Shown: positions 22,174-31,885 of the stretch, piece by piece | Layout of the letters: the number at the start of each line of letters is the position of its first letter | Position numbering within the stretch: position 1 is the first letter of the stretch | From: Diphasiastrum complanatum | Lineage: Eukaryota > Streptophyta > Lycopodiopsida > Lycopodiales > Lycopodiaceae | Assembly: GCA_029204225.1 (NCBI GenBank) | Contig: CM055095.1 | Span: forward strand, 65,406,625 to 65,466,624 | Reading direction: 5' to 3' | DNA: 60,000 nucleotides | Position numbers and translations under genes: made by a program | Notes under the pieces: model-generated | What the model was told of the DNA's origin: nothing | The model's database searches: none | What the model saw: only the letters and a program-made list of their open reading frames with translations

Positions 22174-22575
22174 ATGACAAGGACTAAACAGACCGCGCGT
22201 CCAAAATCTATTGTCCCGTCTATTGGTCAACCTACATCATCCTTGTATCCTATAGCTGCTCGACCTCGTGCTAGGGGGACTGGCAGAAAGCCCCACCCAT
22301 GGCTCAGAGATATCAAGAGGTTACAGAAGTCCACCAACCTTTTGATACCGAAAGCTCACTTCAACAGAATAGTGAGGGAGGTGACGAGATCTTTATCCGT
22401 GGATGTGAGATGGTGCGTGACTGCCATTGAAGCTTTGCATACAACCTATGAAGATTATCAGATTAGGTTTTTTGAGGACACTGTGCTTGCTGTTGTACAT
22501 GCAAAGCGGGTGACTATCATGCCCAAAGATCCGGAGCTTGTATTCAGGTTGAGGAATCAGTACGAGCATCTTTAA
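22174..22575 (+). CDS. divergent histone H3-like protein
   Basis: An intact, intronless 133-residue frame. The start MTRTKQTARPKS matches the canonical tail (ARTKQTARKS) with Lys4 kept. The core matches alpha-1 to alpha-3 in order: LQKSTNLLIPKAHFNRIVRE, then DVRWCVTAIEALHTTYEDY and HAKRVTIMPKD. Departures from H3: both ARKS motifs are altered (ARPKS and ARPRA); tail Lys14, 18 and 23 have no counterpart; the segment RYRPGT between KPH and LREI is missing; Trp replaces Phe84, as in many plant CENH3 proteins. Loop 1 keeps canonical length, unlike CENH3. The His113 and Asp123 positions of the H3-H3 interface are kept. The frame ends ...NQYEHL. The +1 frame (22571-22639) continues with a Pro/Arg-rich tail ending YQRKRK. 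It may be a retrogene, element cargo or a recent pseudogene; I cannot tell whether it is expressed. Confidence 0.85.
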   Translation: MTRTKQTARPKSIVPSIGQPTSSLYPIAARPRARGTGRKPHPWLRDIKRLQKSTNLLIPKAHFNRIVREVTRSLSVDVRWCVTAIEALHTTYEDYQIRFFEDTVLAVVHAKRVTIMPKDPELVFRLRNQYEHL

Positions 22576-22639
22576 GGCACCTCCGCCACTCCGACCCGCT
22601 CCCAGGGTTAGACCCCCTTATCAGAGGAAAAGAAAGTAG

Positions 22640-23099
22640 TCAAGGCCAGGGAGGTCAGGAACCAGGGTTAAAAGAAGCCAAATCAAGCCATGCCATTGTT
22701 GTGCTTGCTGGTTATTTCCATTTCTCATGCTTTTTGTTTATGCTAGTTAAGGTTTTTCCATAAGCAATGAAATTGAGCATTTGAGCTAACCTCCATCTCA
22801 TCTCTCTCTCTTTCTCTTTTCTCCTTCTCCTTTCTCTTCTATTTTATCCTTTCTCTTCACCCACAATCATGCTGAATGTTAGGGGAGTAGAGTTAGTGTG
22901 AGTAGTGTTAGGGGAGGTAGAGGTAGACAAAAAGTAGGAAACTAACTAAAAGTAGCATCTATGCATATCTAGGTACCTATTCAGTGAACTAACCCTTGTT
23001 GACAGGTGGGAGGGCTATACTATGCAAGTTCTTCTTCTGCCTCTCTACTTGGTGATTGCTTATGGTGAATGCTTGATGTTGCATATCTGATTCTTGACA
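22640..23099 (+). repeat. LTR-like sequence (end part) before a Copia primer site
   Basis: From about 22690 to 23030 the sequence is a diverged copy of the end part of the minus-strand LTR at 53640-54455. Shared landmarks are GAGCATTTGAGCTAACC, a CT/GA microsatellite (22796-22860), AAAAGTAGCATCTNTNCAT, TAGGTACCTAT and TTGACAGGYGGGAGGGCTA. After that the two differ: this copy ends ...GATTCTTGACA directly before TGGTATCAGAGC. The LTR start is not visible; the H3-like ORF lies where the upstream half would be. Confidence 0.6.
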
Positions 23100-23111
23100 T
23101 GGTATCAGAGC
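23100..23111 (+). other. primer-binding site (initiator Met-tRNA)
   Basis: TGGTATCAGAGC, the standard plant Copia primer site, directly after the ...GACA end of the LTR-like sequence. Confidence 0.8.
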
Positions 23112-23600
23112 TACGATAGTCCTGCGTGCCTGATCAGTGGATATAGCTGGTCACAGGCTCCGCAACGAAGTGAGAAAGTCCTTCACAGGAGGTGAAAGCT
23201 GGAGAGACAAAAAACGCTGGAAGAAATCCTTCTTGATATATTTTGCAGGTTTTGGAACTCACAGTTATTAGTGGGAAACAAAGACAGTGTCCCGGAGGCA
23301 TCGGAAAGGCCAGGGCAGCATCAAACAGATTGAGAATCTATTGAGTGGGAAAAGTTTTACAATATTTTTTTAATCTTTGTAAAAAGTGTCATTTGTCAGA
23401 GAGTTGTGCCAAGAAATCTCTCATTTGTTTGTTTGGGATACTGCAAATCACACCAAACAGTGTCTAGTACTGCCACTTAGAGTTTTGAGGCTTCATACCT
23501 TTCACATCATTGATATCTGTCTGTTTGAATGATCACTCGTATCAAAATATAGACTATTCTCTCTGAAAGTTCTTATATTTTCTCCTTTTTTTTTTCCATA

Positions 23601-23840
23601 CCAATATCGGATCCAAGCGCGCTAGCTAAAGAGAGACCCAAGCAGTCGTACATCTGCAAACCCATCCGATATCGCATGTTTGTACCGATATCGGATCCAA
23701 GCGCACGAGCTAAAGAGAATTTCGAGAAGTTGTATATTTGTGCTCCAGTCCGATATCCCAGGTTCCAATATTGAATCCACGCACACAAGTTAAAGAGGAT
23801 CCTGAGCAGTCGTACTTCTGCGCTCCATTCCGATATCAGG
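23601..23840. repeat. three tandem units of 80-84 bp in the Copia leader
   Basis: Units start at 23601, 23685 and 23765. Each opens with CCRATATCGGATCCAAGCGC or a variant and closes with TCCGATATC, so the ends of each unit are inverted copies of one motif. The opening motif equals the one repeated around the H3-like ORF (GATATCGGAGCYRCGYGA). The array sits between the primer site (23100) and gag (23957). Confidence 0.85.
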
Positions 23841-23956
23841 TGTATAACCAAAAAATAAATAAATTATTATACAGTTCTGTGACGTGATAAAATTTGCAGA
23901 CTAAGATGTGTGCTCAGACTGAGCCATTTTTGTGATCCGGACTTGTCTATCCAGTA

Positions 23957-24955
23957 TTGGCAACTCTAAGCGAGAGTGTTCTCAATCAGTCAAGCAAATT
24001 GGAAGGAGCCGACAACTATGCAGTTTGGAAATTCAAACTGAAGAACATTTTGATGGAAAAGGAGCCATGGGAGATCGCGACAAGTGAAGAGATAAGGCCA
24101 TTGATTGAAGAAGATCAATGGGCATTTGACAGGAGAAAATGGAAAGCACAGAATGTCATCAACTTATCAGAGAGAGATGCAATTATTCCCTACATTTTGG
24201 ATTCAAAAGGACCAAAAGAAGCATGGGATACGTTGAAGGCATTGTTTGAGACCACAAACACATCTCGAGTGCTATTTATGAAGATGAAGCTGCACACATT
24301 GTGGATGGATGATGGTGCAACTATTGCTGATCACCTACTAAAGATCAAAGAGATTCGTGACCAATTAGCAGCAGTTGGAGAGCGAGGACAAGATCGTGAG
24401 ATCGTGCAGTTGACATTGAATAGTTTGAGTGAGTCACATCATATGTTTGTGACAAGTATAGCCACACGGGAAAATCTTCCAACCTATGGAGAGTTAGGTG
24501 GATTTCTTTTGCAGGAAGAACAACGTCAAGAGAACTTGAGTCATCGCAACAGGGGATTTGATCAAGCTCTTGCAGTCAGGGGACGTGGTAGTAGATTTGG
24601 TCGTGAAAGACACCAATCAAGAGGTGGAAACTCAAATCATGGATCATTCCAACAATTTCAAGAACAATCCAATGATGGCCCAAATCGAGGCAATTGGAAT
24701 CAAGGCCGAGGCTATTCCAGGCAAAATAAACCTGGAAGGTATTACAACAAACTTGGCCACTGGGAGCGTGAATGCTTCAAGAAACAGAGGGAGATGGAAC
24801 AAAGAAAAGACAAAGGGCAAGTGGGAAATGATGCTGATCAAAATCAATTTGATGATTATTATTATGAAAACAATTTTCTGATCAACATCAATACGATGAT
24901 GATCAATATGCAGATGATACAGGTGAGAGCTCAAAATTGTTCATTACAGCATTAA
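23957..24955 (+). pseudogene. Copia gag
   Basis: The 332-codon frame is a Copia gag of the UBN2 type (KLEGADNYAVWKFKLKNILM; DTLKALFETTNTSRVLFMKM; Arg/Gly/Gln-rich region 560-760 bp in). It would form the particle shell. Two signs of decay: the frame begins with TTG where ATG is expected, and the zinc knuckle reads GRYYNKLGHWEREC, having lost two of its three Cys. It overlaps the next frame, which continues with protease. Confidence 0.88.
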
Positions 24956-26000
24956 TGACAAGTGATGAAACCAAGGATGTCTGGTACATTGATAGTGGTG
25001 CATCCAAGCACATGACTTCAAGGAAAGAGTGGTTTTCAAAACTCAAAGAAACTCACAATGGTGATGAAGTTGGACAAGCCGATGGCAAATTGCTATCTGT
25101 TAAAGGAGTTGGAGTGGTACCAGTCAAGTTAGCCAGCGGGAAGATAAAGCAGATAAGCAATGTGCAATATGTACCTGGCTTAGCTAACAATCTACTATCT
25201 GTTGGGACAATGGCTGATCAACAACTCAAGGTTGATTTTGACAGCGACAAATGTCTTGTCAAAGACATCAAGAATCACTACAAAGTGATTGCTATAGGAG
25301 CTAGAGTCAACGGGAATCAACTCTACAAATTGAATGCGAGATCTTTTGCTCAAGCTATGGTAAGCACAGTTGATAGTCGAAGTGATCTTTGGCATCAACA
25401 ATTCGGTCATATTAGTGCTCAAAGTTTACAGATTCTCAAAAGAGGTAGTCTAGTTATAGGATTGCCTGATATTTCTTTTGAAGGAAAAATTTGTGAAGGT
25501 TGTATTTTGGGAAAACACCACAGAGAGAGGTTTCCCAGAAGTGGAGCAAGGAGAGCCAGTGGCATCCTAGATCTTGTCCACAATGATCTATGTGGACCTA
25601 TGCAGACTAGATCTCTTAGTGGCTACAATTACTTTATCACCTTCATTAATGATTATAGCAGATGCATTTGGATTTGTTTCATAAGCAAGATGTCAGGTGC
25701 TTTTGCTAAGTTCAAGGAATTCAAGGCATTAGTTGAAAAGCAAACAAGATGTTGCATCAAAATTTTGAGATCTAATGGAGGTGGTAAGTATTTTTGGACA
25801 AAATTTATTGATTTTTGCAAAGATCACGGGATCAAGAGGCGGACTACAACACCTTATTCACCACGCAAAATGGAGTTGCAGAGCAAAAGAACAAATGTAT
25901 TGTTGAGATGGCCAGGGCGATGCTCAAAAGCAAGGGTCTGCCAAACACCTTTTGGGCATAAGCTTGTAGCACAGCTACGCACATCCTGAATCGGTAACCT
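24937..26000 (+). pseudogene. Copia protease and integrase
   Basis: The protease motif WYIDSGASKHMT is near 24985, with the flap region following. The integrase zinc module is LWHQQFGHISAQSL...CEGCILGK (25390-25510). The core starts DLVHNDLCGPMQTRSLSGYN. The second catalytic Asp is lost: LRSNGGGKYF replaces LRSDNGGEY (25767). At about 25868 a frameshift sends the frame into [12 protein letters not shown], whereas the shifted frame reads [23 protein letters not shown] follows in FWA* near 25960. The element cannot make active integrase. Confidence 0.9.
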
Positions 26001-27370
26001 ACAAAATCCGTGGAAGGTAGGACACCTCATGAAGTTGTTACTAGAAAGAAACCTAATATTTCTCATCTGAGAGTATTTGGTTGTGATGCTTATGCTCATA
26101 TTCCTAATGAGAAACAAAGGAAATTGGATGCAAAAGCTATCAAGTGTATTTTCCTTGGATATGATGAGAAGGCCAAGGCATACATGATGTATGACACAAA
26201 TGCACAGAAGCTTGTAATTTCTAGGGATGCTACGTTTGACGAGATGGGCCAAGGTGAACAATCTGAAGTAATCATTGAACCTTTTGATTGGGGAGCAAAA
26301 GTACAGGTCAAGAAGAAAGTGGATTTTGATATAGAAAATCCATTGGACAAAGGCAAGCCTGATGCTAAAATTTCCAAGAGAGTACCTAAATGGTACTTAT
26401 CAGTCATAGATGGTGCAAAGAAGGGAGATACTCTCGAATCTAGTGAGCAAGGAGAGCTTAGAAGATCAAGTAGAAATCAAAAACCTCCTGCAAGATTAGA
26501 GATGAATCTAGCCCTAATGGGATCCATCTTAACAGCTCAAGAACCTAAAACTTTCAACGAGGCAAAGGAACACAAGGAGTGGCGTGCAGCTATGGAAACA
26601 GAAATGGGGACTATATCAAAGAACAAAATATGAGACTTGGTTGAGCTATCTGATGGTAAGACGCCTATCACATGTAAGTGGATCTACAAGACAAAGTATG
26701 GAGCGGATGGGCAACTCAACAAGTACAAGGCACGATTAGTTGCAAGATGTTTTGAGCAGCAGGAAGGTATAGACTTTGAGGAGACATTCGCACCTGTAGC
26801 CAAAATGGTAACTATTCATTCTATCATTGCAATTTCTGCTTTCTATGGTTGGAAAATCCAGCAAATGGACGTCAAATCTGCTTTTCTTAATGGAGTATTG
26901 GATAAAGAGGTATATTTAGAGCAACCTCAAAGGTTTGTTGAGCTAGGAAGAGACCATTTGGTTTGTAAACTCAACAAAGCCATATATGGATTGAAGCAAG
27001 CACCACGAGCATGGTACTCTTGCATTGATGAGCACTTCAAGTGAAGGGGAATGGTAAAGAGTGATGCTGATCCTAATCTTTACATTCTAAGACAAGATTC
27101 AGATATAGTGTTCATTGTGTTGTACGTGGATGATGTGATTATTACAGGAAGTAATGAGAGGTTAATTAATGAAATCAAATCAAATCTTTCCAATGCTTTT
27201 GACATGAGTGATCTAGGATTGATGCACTACTGTCTTGGCATTGAAGTATGGCAAAAAGAAGACATGGTCTTTCTTACACAAAGCAAATATGCATGAGATT
27301 TGCTTTATAACTTCAATATGCAGGATTGTAAGCCCTTGAGTACACCTATGGATGTCAACATGAAGATCCG
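26001..27370 (+). pseudogene. Copia integrase end and reverse transcriptase
   Basis: 26010-26260 is the integrase end (HLRVFGCDAYAHIPNEKQRK, FLGYDEKAKAYMMYD). A linker follows, then RT: KTFNEAKEHKEWRAAMETEM, CKWIYKTKYGADGQLNKYKA, QMDVKSAFLNGVLDKEVYLE, NKAIYGLKQAPRAWY and the intact active site LYVDDVIITG at about 27120. Stops at 26634 (Trp position in NKxxDLV), 27042 and 27294 (Y-A-stop-D-L-L, Arg codon expected) break it. After MQDCKPLSTPMD the sequence changes to Gypsy gag at about 27375. RNase H is missing. Confidence 0.9.
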
Positions 27371-27374
27371 CTCT

Positions 27375-28490
27375 ATCCACAGAACTGTTGTTGGAGCAAA
27401 TGACAAAATTACACAAACAGCAAATGGAGCAACTTTGACCAAAAATTGAAAGCCTTACAGGGAGCTATAGCAGTAACGCCACATCAACCAGAACCAAACC
27501 AGCTACAGTATCCATGACGGGAGAATGTATGGTGTTCAGTATGCACGCAAAACCATACAACGAACGAGTGTCCAATCCTAAAGCAAAATCTGAGACTGAC
27601 ACATAGATTCTGTCATCTATGCAATGCAACATCGCACGATACAGCATTTTGCCCGTTTAACCCCCAGATTGTTCAACAGAAGAGAAGTTCTTATCAGACT
27701 TCTTATCCATACCATCAAGGGGCACCAAACATGGCATCGAGGTACGGTGCACCGAATCAGCAACAACTTATGGCCTTACCTGCACCACTAGAGCCAACCA
27801 ATCAACAAGTTGCCCATGTAAATCTGACAGCAGCAGAACCAGAGATGCAAGTACCACCTCAACCTTAGCAGTAGCAATGGTATGGACCAGATGAACCATT
27901 TATGGATCCTACCATAAATGAATATGTTGCAGCCTATGCAACTCACACTCAGCGTCAAGGCGGAAGAAACTATGGCTGCTACGGATGCGGCGAAGGACAC
28001 AAAATTGCGGAATGTCCCTACAAGAGACAATATACATCCTTCTGCCAAGTATGTGGTTATGGACACTATTTCAATAATTGTCCATTGAGACCTAGAACCA
28101 GTGCACCTCTCAACTTCATTGCGATACAACAACCAATAGTTCTAGTAAGGATGCCATCGGGAAGACAACTGTTCCACGCTCTTGTGTTAGCCGTCACGCG
28201 AGCACATAAGAGGAAGGAAGTGGCTCCCTCACCACCACCCTCGGTCACTGACGACCAACCATCAACTTCAGCGCCATATCCGAATGAGATGGAAGAAAGA
28301 AGACAGTACTAGAAAATACGACACTGGGTATAGAAGGCACAAGCGGAGGAAAAAGAGCAAGAAAGGGACAATCCCACGGAACCTCCAACTGGCGGCGAAC
28401 GGGAACCGCAAGCAGGCTCACCACTGTGCACTGATCAGAATTATTGGTTGCACCAACATGGACCACCTTTTCACATGGTGGACCCGAGGA
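27375..28490 (+). pseudogene. Gypsy gag fragment with four CCHC zinc knuckles
   Basis: It starts LLEQMTKLHKQQMEQL. Two knuckles follow at 27528-27660 (CSVCTQNHTTNEC; CHLCNATSHDTAFC), then two more at 27978-28083 (CYGCGEGHKIAEC; CQVCGYGHYFNNC). Three of the four have one residue fewer than the standard C-X2-C-X4-H-X4-C. The following Pro/Ser-rich part (KEVAPSPPPSVTDDQPSTSA) leads to HGPPFHMV, where homology with the plus-strand element (40543-41315) stops abruptly at about 28490. Stops: TAG at 27868 and at 28310. This is a fragment inserted in, or recombined with, the Copia element. Confidence 0.85.
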
Positions 28491-28494
28491 ACAT

Positions 28495-29188
28495 GCTGGC
28501 CAAAGGATAGCATGGTGGTGAGTATTGTGAGGGCAAGATCCACTCTTTTTTGCATAAGCTCATCTTGTTGCTAACACAAATGAGAATATACTATTAAGAA
28601 ACCCTAGATTAATCACTATGCTGCTCCCCAACTAGTGGCTAAGATTAAATCTAAAAATGAAACCCTAATATTCCTTGAATCCCAACCCTTAATTTGAGGC
28701 ATTCCCTTCCAAAATAAGGTGGCTATCATATACTCTCTCTCTTGAGGCTTACCCAACCAACAGGAGGCAACTAACTCAATAATACATTCCATACAATAGT
28801 TTACAACCAAAGGGAGGATCCACAATGGGGAGACACAAGAGAGATGGGAAGATCCAAAATGTTGAATTCCTCTACAAGTGTTCACCTACAAATGAGCTCT
28901 CCACATTGACTTATACTTGGAGGCCCTTGTTTTACAAAGAATTGTCAAAAACTCGAAACCTGATAATTTAGTTAAGTTACAAGCCATAGTAATTTAAGTA
29001 CAGAACTAAGTCACTTACAATAGGTTCCATGGGACAAACATCCAATGGACCATATGACTTATTTTTATAAGTTAGGTTCCATGGGACAGACCCCCAATGG
29101 ACCTAAGCTAGAGTCGCTTTAAGTATATGACTTGAACTAGTTTGAATTACCATATGGCTAGAATATTTACAGGTTATAGTAGCCTACA
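28495..29188 (-). repeat. minus-strand LTR
   Basis: Read on the minus strand, TGTAGGCTAC follows the purine tract TTAATGGAGGGGATAA (29189-29204). The probable end ...GGCCAGCA lies at 28495, where Gypsy gag homology stops. About 694 bp. The second LTR is not in the window, so the left end is inferred only from the homology break and the terminal CA. Confidence 0.5.
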
Positions 29189-29204
29189 TTATCCCCTCCA
29201 TTAA
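29189..29204 (-). other. polypurine tract
   Basis: Minus strand TTAATGGAGGGGATAA before TGTAGGCT. The preceding minus-strand frame ends in it (LAWDRQVLNGGDNVG). Confidence 0.55.
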
Positions 29205-30210
29205 GAACTTGGCGGTCCCATGCCAAGTGAAACGTTAAGACCCCGCTCCTTATGGTGCTGGAGGAGTCAAAGTCGATGCAGCTTGTAGATGTGGAACTTT
29301 TTGTAAGGTGTTGCTCCGTAGGAGATGAAGCTTTAAAGAAATATGAGTGTCTCCAGAAGAGTTGATGTGGATCATATGGGAGTGGCTCTTTGATGGGTTG
29401 TATTTCCAAGTGCCCACAATAATGATTCAATGGATGATGTACAAGAGCTTGGGTTGTTGAATATGGTATGAAAACAACACAAGATGTGAATGAACGATAA
29501 TGAGATGAAGATGAGGGTAAGTGGTAGGATGTGAGTGAAATATGGGGGTGGTAGTGGAGGTGAATAAATGGATCAGAGGTTTGTTGCTCATAGTTGTCTC
29601 TTGAAGACATGATGTTGGCAGAACTTTGATTGTCGTATTGCAGCATCTTTGAGGTCAATTGTACTGTTGAGAGCTCCATGAAGGATTGCTTGGACTAGAG
29701 GCTTGAACAATCCCCTGTTTTGTTTCTCTCTTCTTCTTTTTTTTTCTTTTTTTTTTGCACATAGTAGTGGCCTTTGAATGGTCAACAATTAAATAACTTG
29801 TCTAGTTCTTTAATTGTGAAAACACCACTTGTTGTTTGTCAAAAACCTCCAGGGTCCTTTTGATAATATGCTTGGAATTGTTCGACGGGAGCTCTGAATT
29901 GACATTGTTGGAATGCTGCAGATGTAGACTTGTCTGCTTCACGAAGTGCTTCAATTGAGAACTAGAGCAAGTTTCGATTGATCGATCCGGGTGGAAATGA
30001 GGTCTTGAAGCATGGATGGAAAAAGTGAGATGAAGCTTCAAGAGTGATTATATTGTGGAACATGGGGGAAGGAATGGATTTGGACAAGGAATGATAGGGA
30101 CCTTGTGTACATTATACTTGTTCATAACCAATGCTCAGTGTACAGTTTTCCAAATCATCATCATTGTTTGCCTTTGAAAATGACATTTGTCCTTGAGGTT
30201 TAGGGTATGA
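29205..30210 (-). other. 3' internal part of the minus-strand LTR element, unassigned
   Basis: The region contains a 170-codon minus-strand frame (29679-29167), rich in Ser and His, and a second (30041-29802); neither matches a known family. A T-rich run (29733-29758) separates them. By position this is the stretch between pol and the polypurine tract, but pol itself is absent. Confidence 0.35.
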
Positions 30211-30214
30211 AGGG

Positions 30215-31703
30215 TATGAAGCAAATTATGCTCTCTTATCTAGCATTATTCAAAGCAAAGAACCTTCAACTTACGGTGAAGTGAAGGATGATGACATTTG
30301 GGTCAAGGCCATGGGAGAGGAGATGGAGTCAATTGCTAAGCATAGCACATGGGACTTAGTAGAACCACCAGTTGGCAAGAAACCCATTGGTTGCAAATGG
30401 GTATACAGAACTAAGTATCATGCAGATGGAAGTATAGCAAAGCACAAGGCAAGATTGGTGATCAAAGGGTATGCACAAAGTAAAGGCATCGACTATGAGG
30501 AGACCTTTGCGCCGGTTTGTAAGTGGAATACTCTACGTCTACTTGTTGCTTTAGCTTTACATTTTGGTTGGCCTTTGCATCAGATGGATGTGAAATCTAC
30601 TTTTCTAAATGGTGAGTTAGAAGAAGAAGTGTTCATGGATCAACCTGAAGGCTTTGTAGCGAAGGGATAGTAAAATAAAGTATGTCACTTGAAGAAAGCG
30701 CTTTATGTCTTAAACAAGCACCATGTGCGTGGTTGGTCTGATTGCTCTTTATGTTGATGACTTGATTATCACGGGAAATAATCAAGAGATGATAGACATG
30801 ATCAAGAAAGACCTCATGGAGCAATTCGAGATGATAGATCTCAGCCTGATGCATTACTGCCTTGGAGTATAAGTGTGGCAAAAAGGACATGAAGTGGGTT
30901 TAACACAGGTGAAGTATGTCAAAGAGTTGCTACACAGGTTTAGGTTGCAGGATTGCAAACCAGTAAACACTCCTATTGAACCAGGTAAAAAGCTTTCTAA
31001 GCTTGATGAGTCACAGTCATTTGATGCTACGTTGTATAGACAGTTAGTAGGGAGCTAGATTTACCTTACCACGACTAGACCAGATATATGCTATGTTGTT
31101 GGCATTGTAAGTCAGTTTATGGTAGCACCTACAGAAATGCATTGGAAGGCAGCTAAACGCATTTTGTGTTATGTGAAAGGCACTTTAGAGTATGGCTTGA
31201 TTTACAGGAAGCATGATGGTTTACCTGAGTTGTGTGGCTATGTGGATGCGGATTGGGGAGGTGACTATGATGATCGTAGATCCACCACAGGGCATGTATT
31301 CCAGTTTTGTGGTAGTTGTCTTTCCTGGTCTAGTAAGAAGCAAAGTACAATTGCTCTTTCCACCACAGAAGCAGAGTATAAGGCAATGTGTAGTGCAGCA
31401 CATGAAGCTATATGGTTGAGACAAATCTTGGAGGAAATTGGCATGAAGCAGAAAAATCCCACGACTTTACATAGCGACATTCATAGTGGCATTCAGCTAG
31501 CAAAGAATCCAGTGTTCCATGCGAGAACTAAACACATTGAGATTCAGTATCACTTTATACGTGAGAGGGTGGTGAGTTGTGAAATTCATGTTGTTCATTG
31601 TAGGACAGAAGAACAACTAGTTGATATTTTCACTAAGCCACTTACTGGAGAAAAGTTTGATAAGTTTAGATCAAAGTTTTTTGTACTTAAAGTTTGTTGA
31701 CTT
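30215..31703 (+). pseudogene. Copia reverse transcriptase and RNase H
   Basis: 30281-30670 is N-terminal RT (GCKWVYRTKYHADGSIAKHK, QMDVKSTFLNGELEEEVFMD). A deletion removes the CHLKKALYGLKQAPRAWY segment (only KKALYVLNKHH remains at 30695). LYVDDLIITGNN (about 30750) is the intact active site. The rest runs DLSLMHYCLGV, stop, VWQKGHE, then RLQDCKPVNTPIEPGKKL, a stop in GS*IYL, and a long RNase H frame 31119-31700 (VDADWGGDYDDRRSTTGHVF; ALSTTEAEYKAM; KHIEIQYHFIRE) to its natural end. The frame is followed by a polypurine tract and LTR. Gag to integrase are absent. Confidence 0.92.
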
Positions 31704-31737
31704 CTATGTATATGACTGTATAAAAAGTAGACTCTAC

Positions 31738-31885
31738 TTTAAGGGAGAGAGTTAGAATTAAAGTAGAATCATTGTGTTACTGTACTGTGGGTCCTATCAG
31801 TAAATAAGGATCAGTTGGCCTCACCATGAGGCAAGTCGACGGGACACGCGTCCCGCCAACGGCAACCTAGGTCATGCATGGGTTG
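31738..31885 (+). repeat. polypurine tract and first part of the Copia 3' LTR
   Basis: CTTTAAGGGAGAGAG (31738-31751) precedes TTAGAATTAAAGTAGAATC, the expected start of the 3' LTR. The LTR is interrupted at 31886 by another element. It appears to resume at 35161. Confidence 0.6.

Noticed and set aside
22174-22575. H3-like ORF as the species' CENH3
   Set aside because: It keeps the canonical RTKQTAR tail and has no insertion in loop 1, both unlike CENH3; only the Trp in DVRW is CENH3-like.
21304-23840. Repeats around the H3-like ORF as a CRISPR array
   Set aside because: Plant nuclear context, arms in both directions, unequal units and no cas genes.
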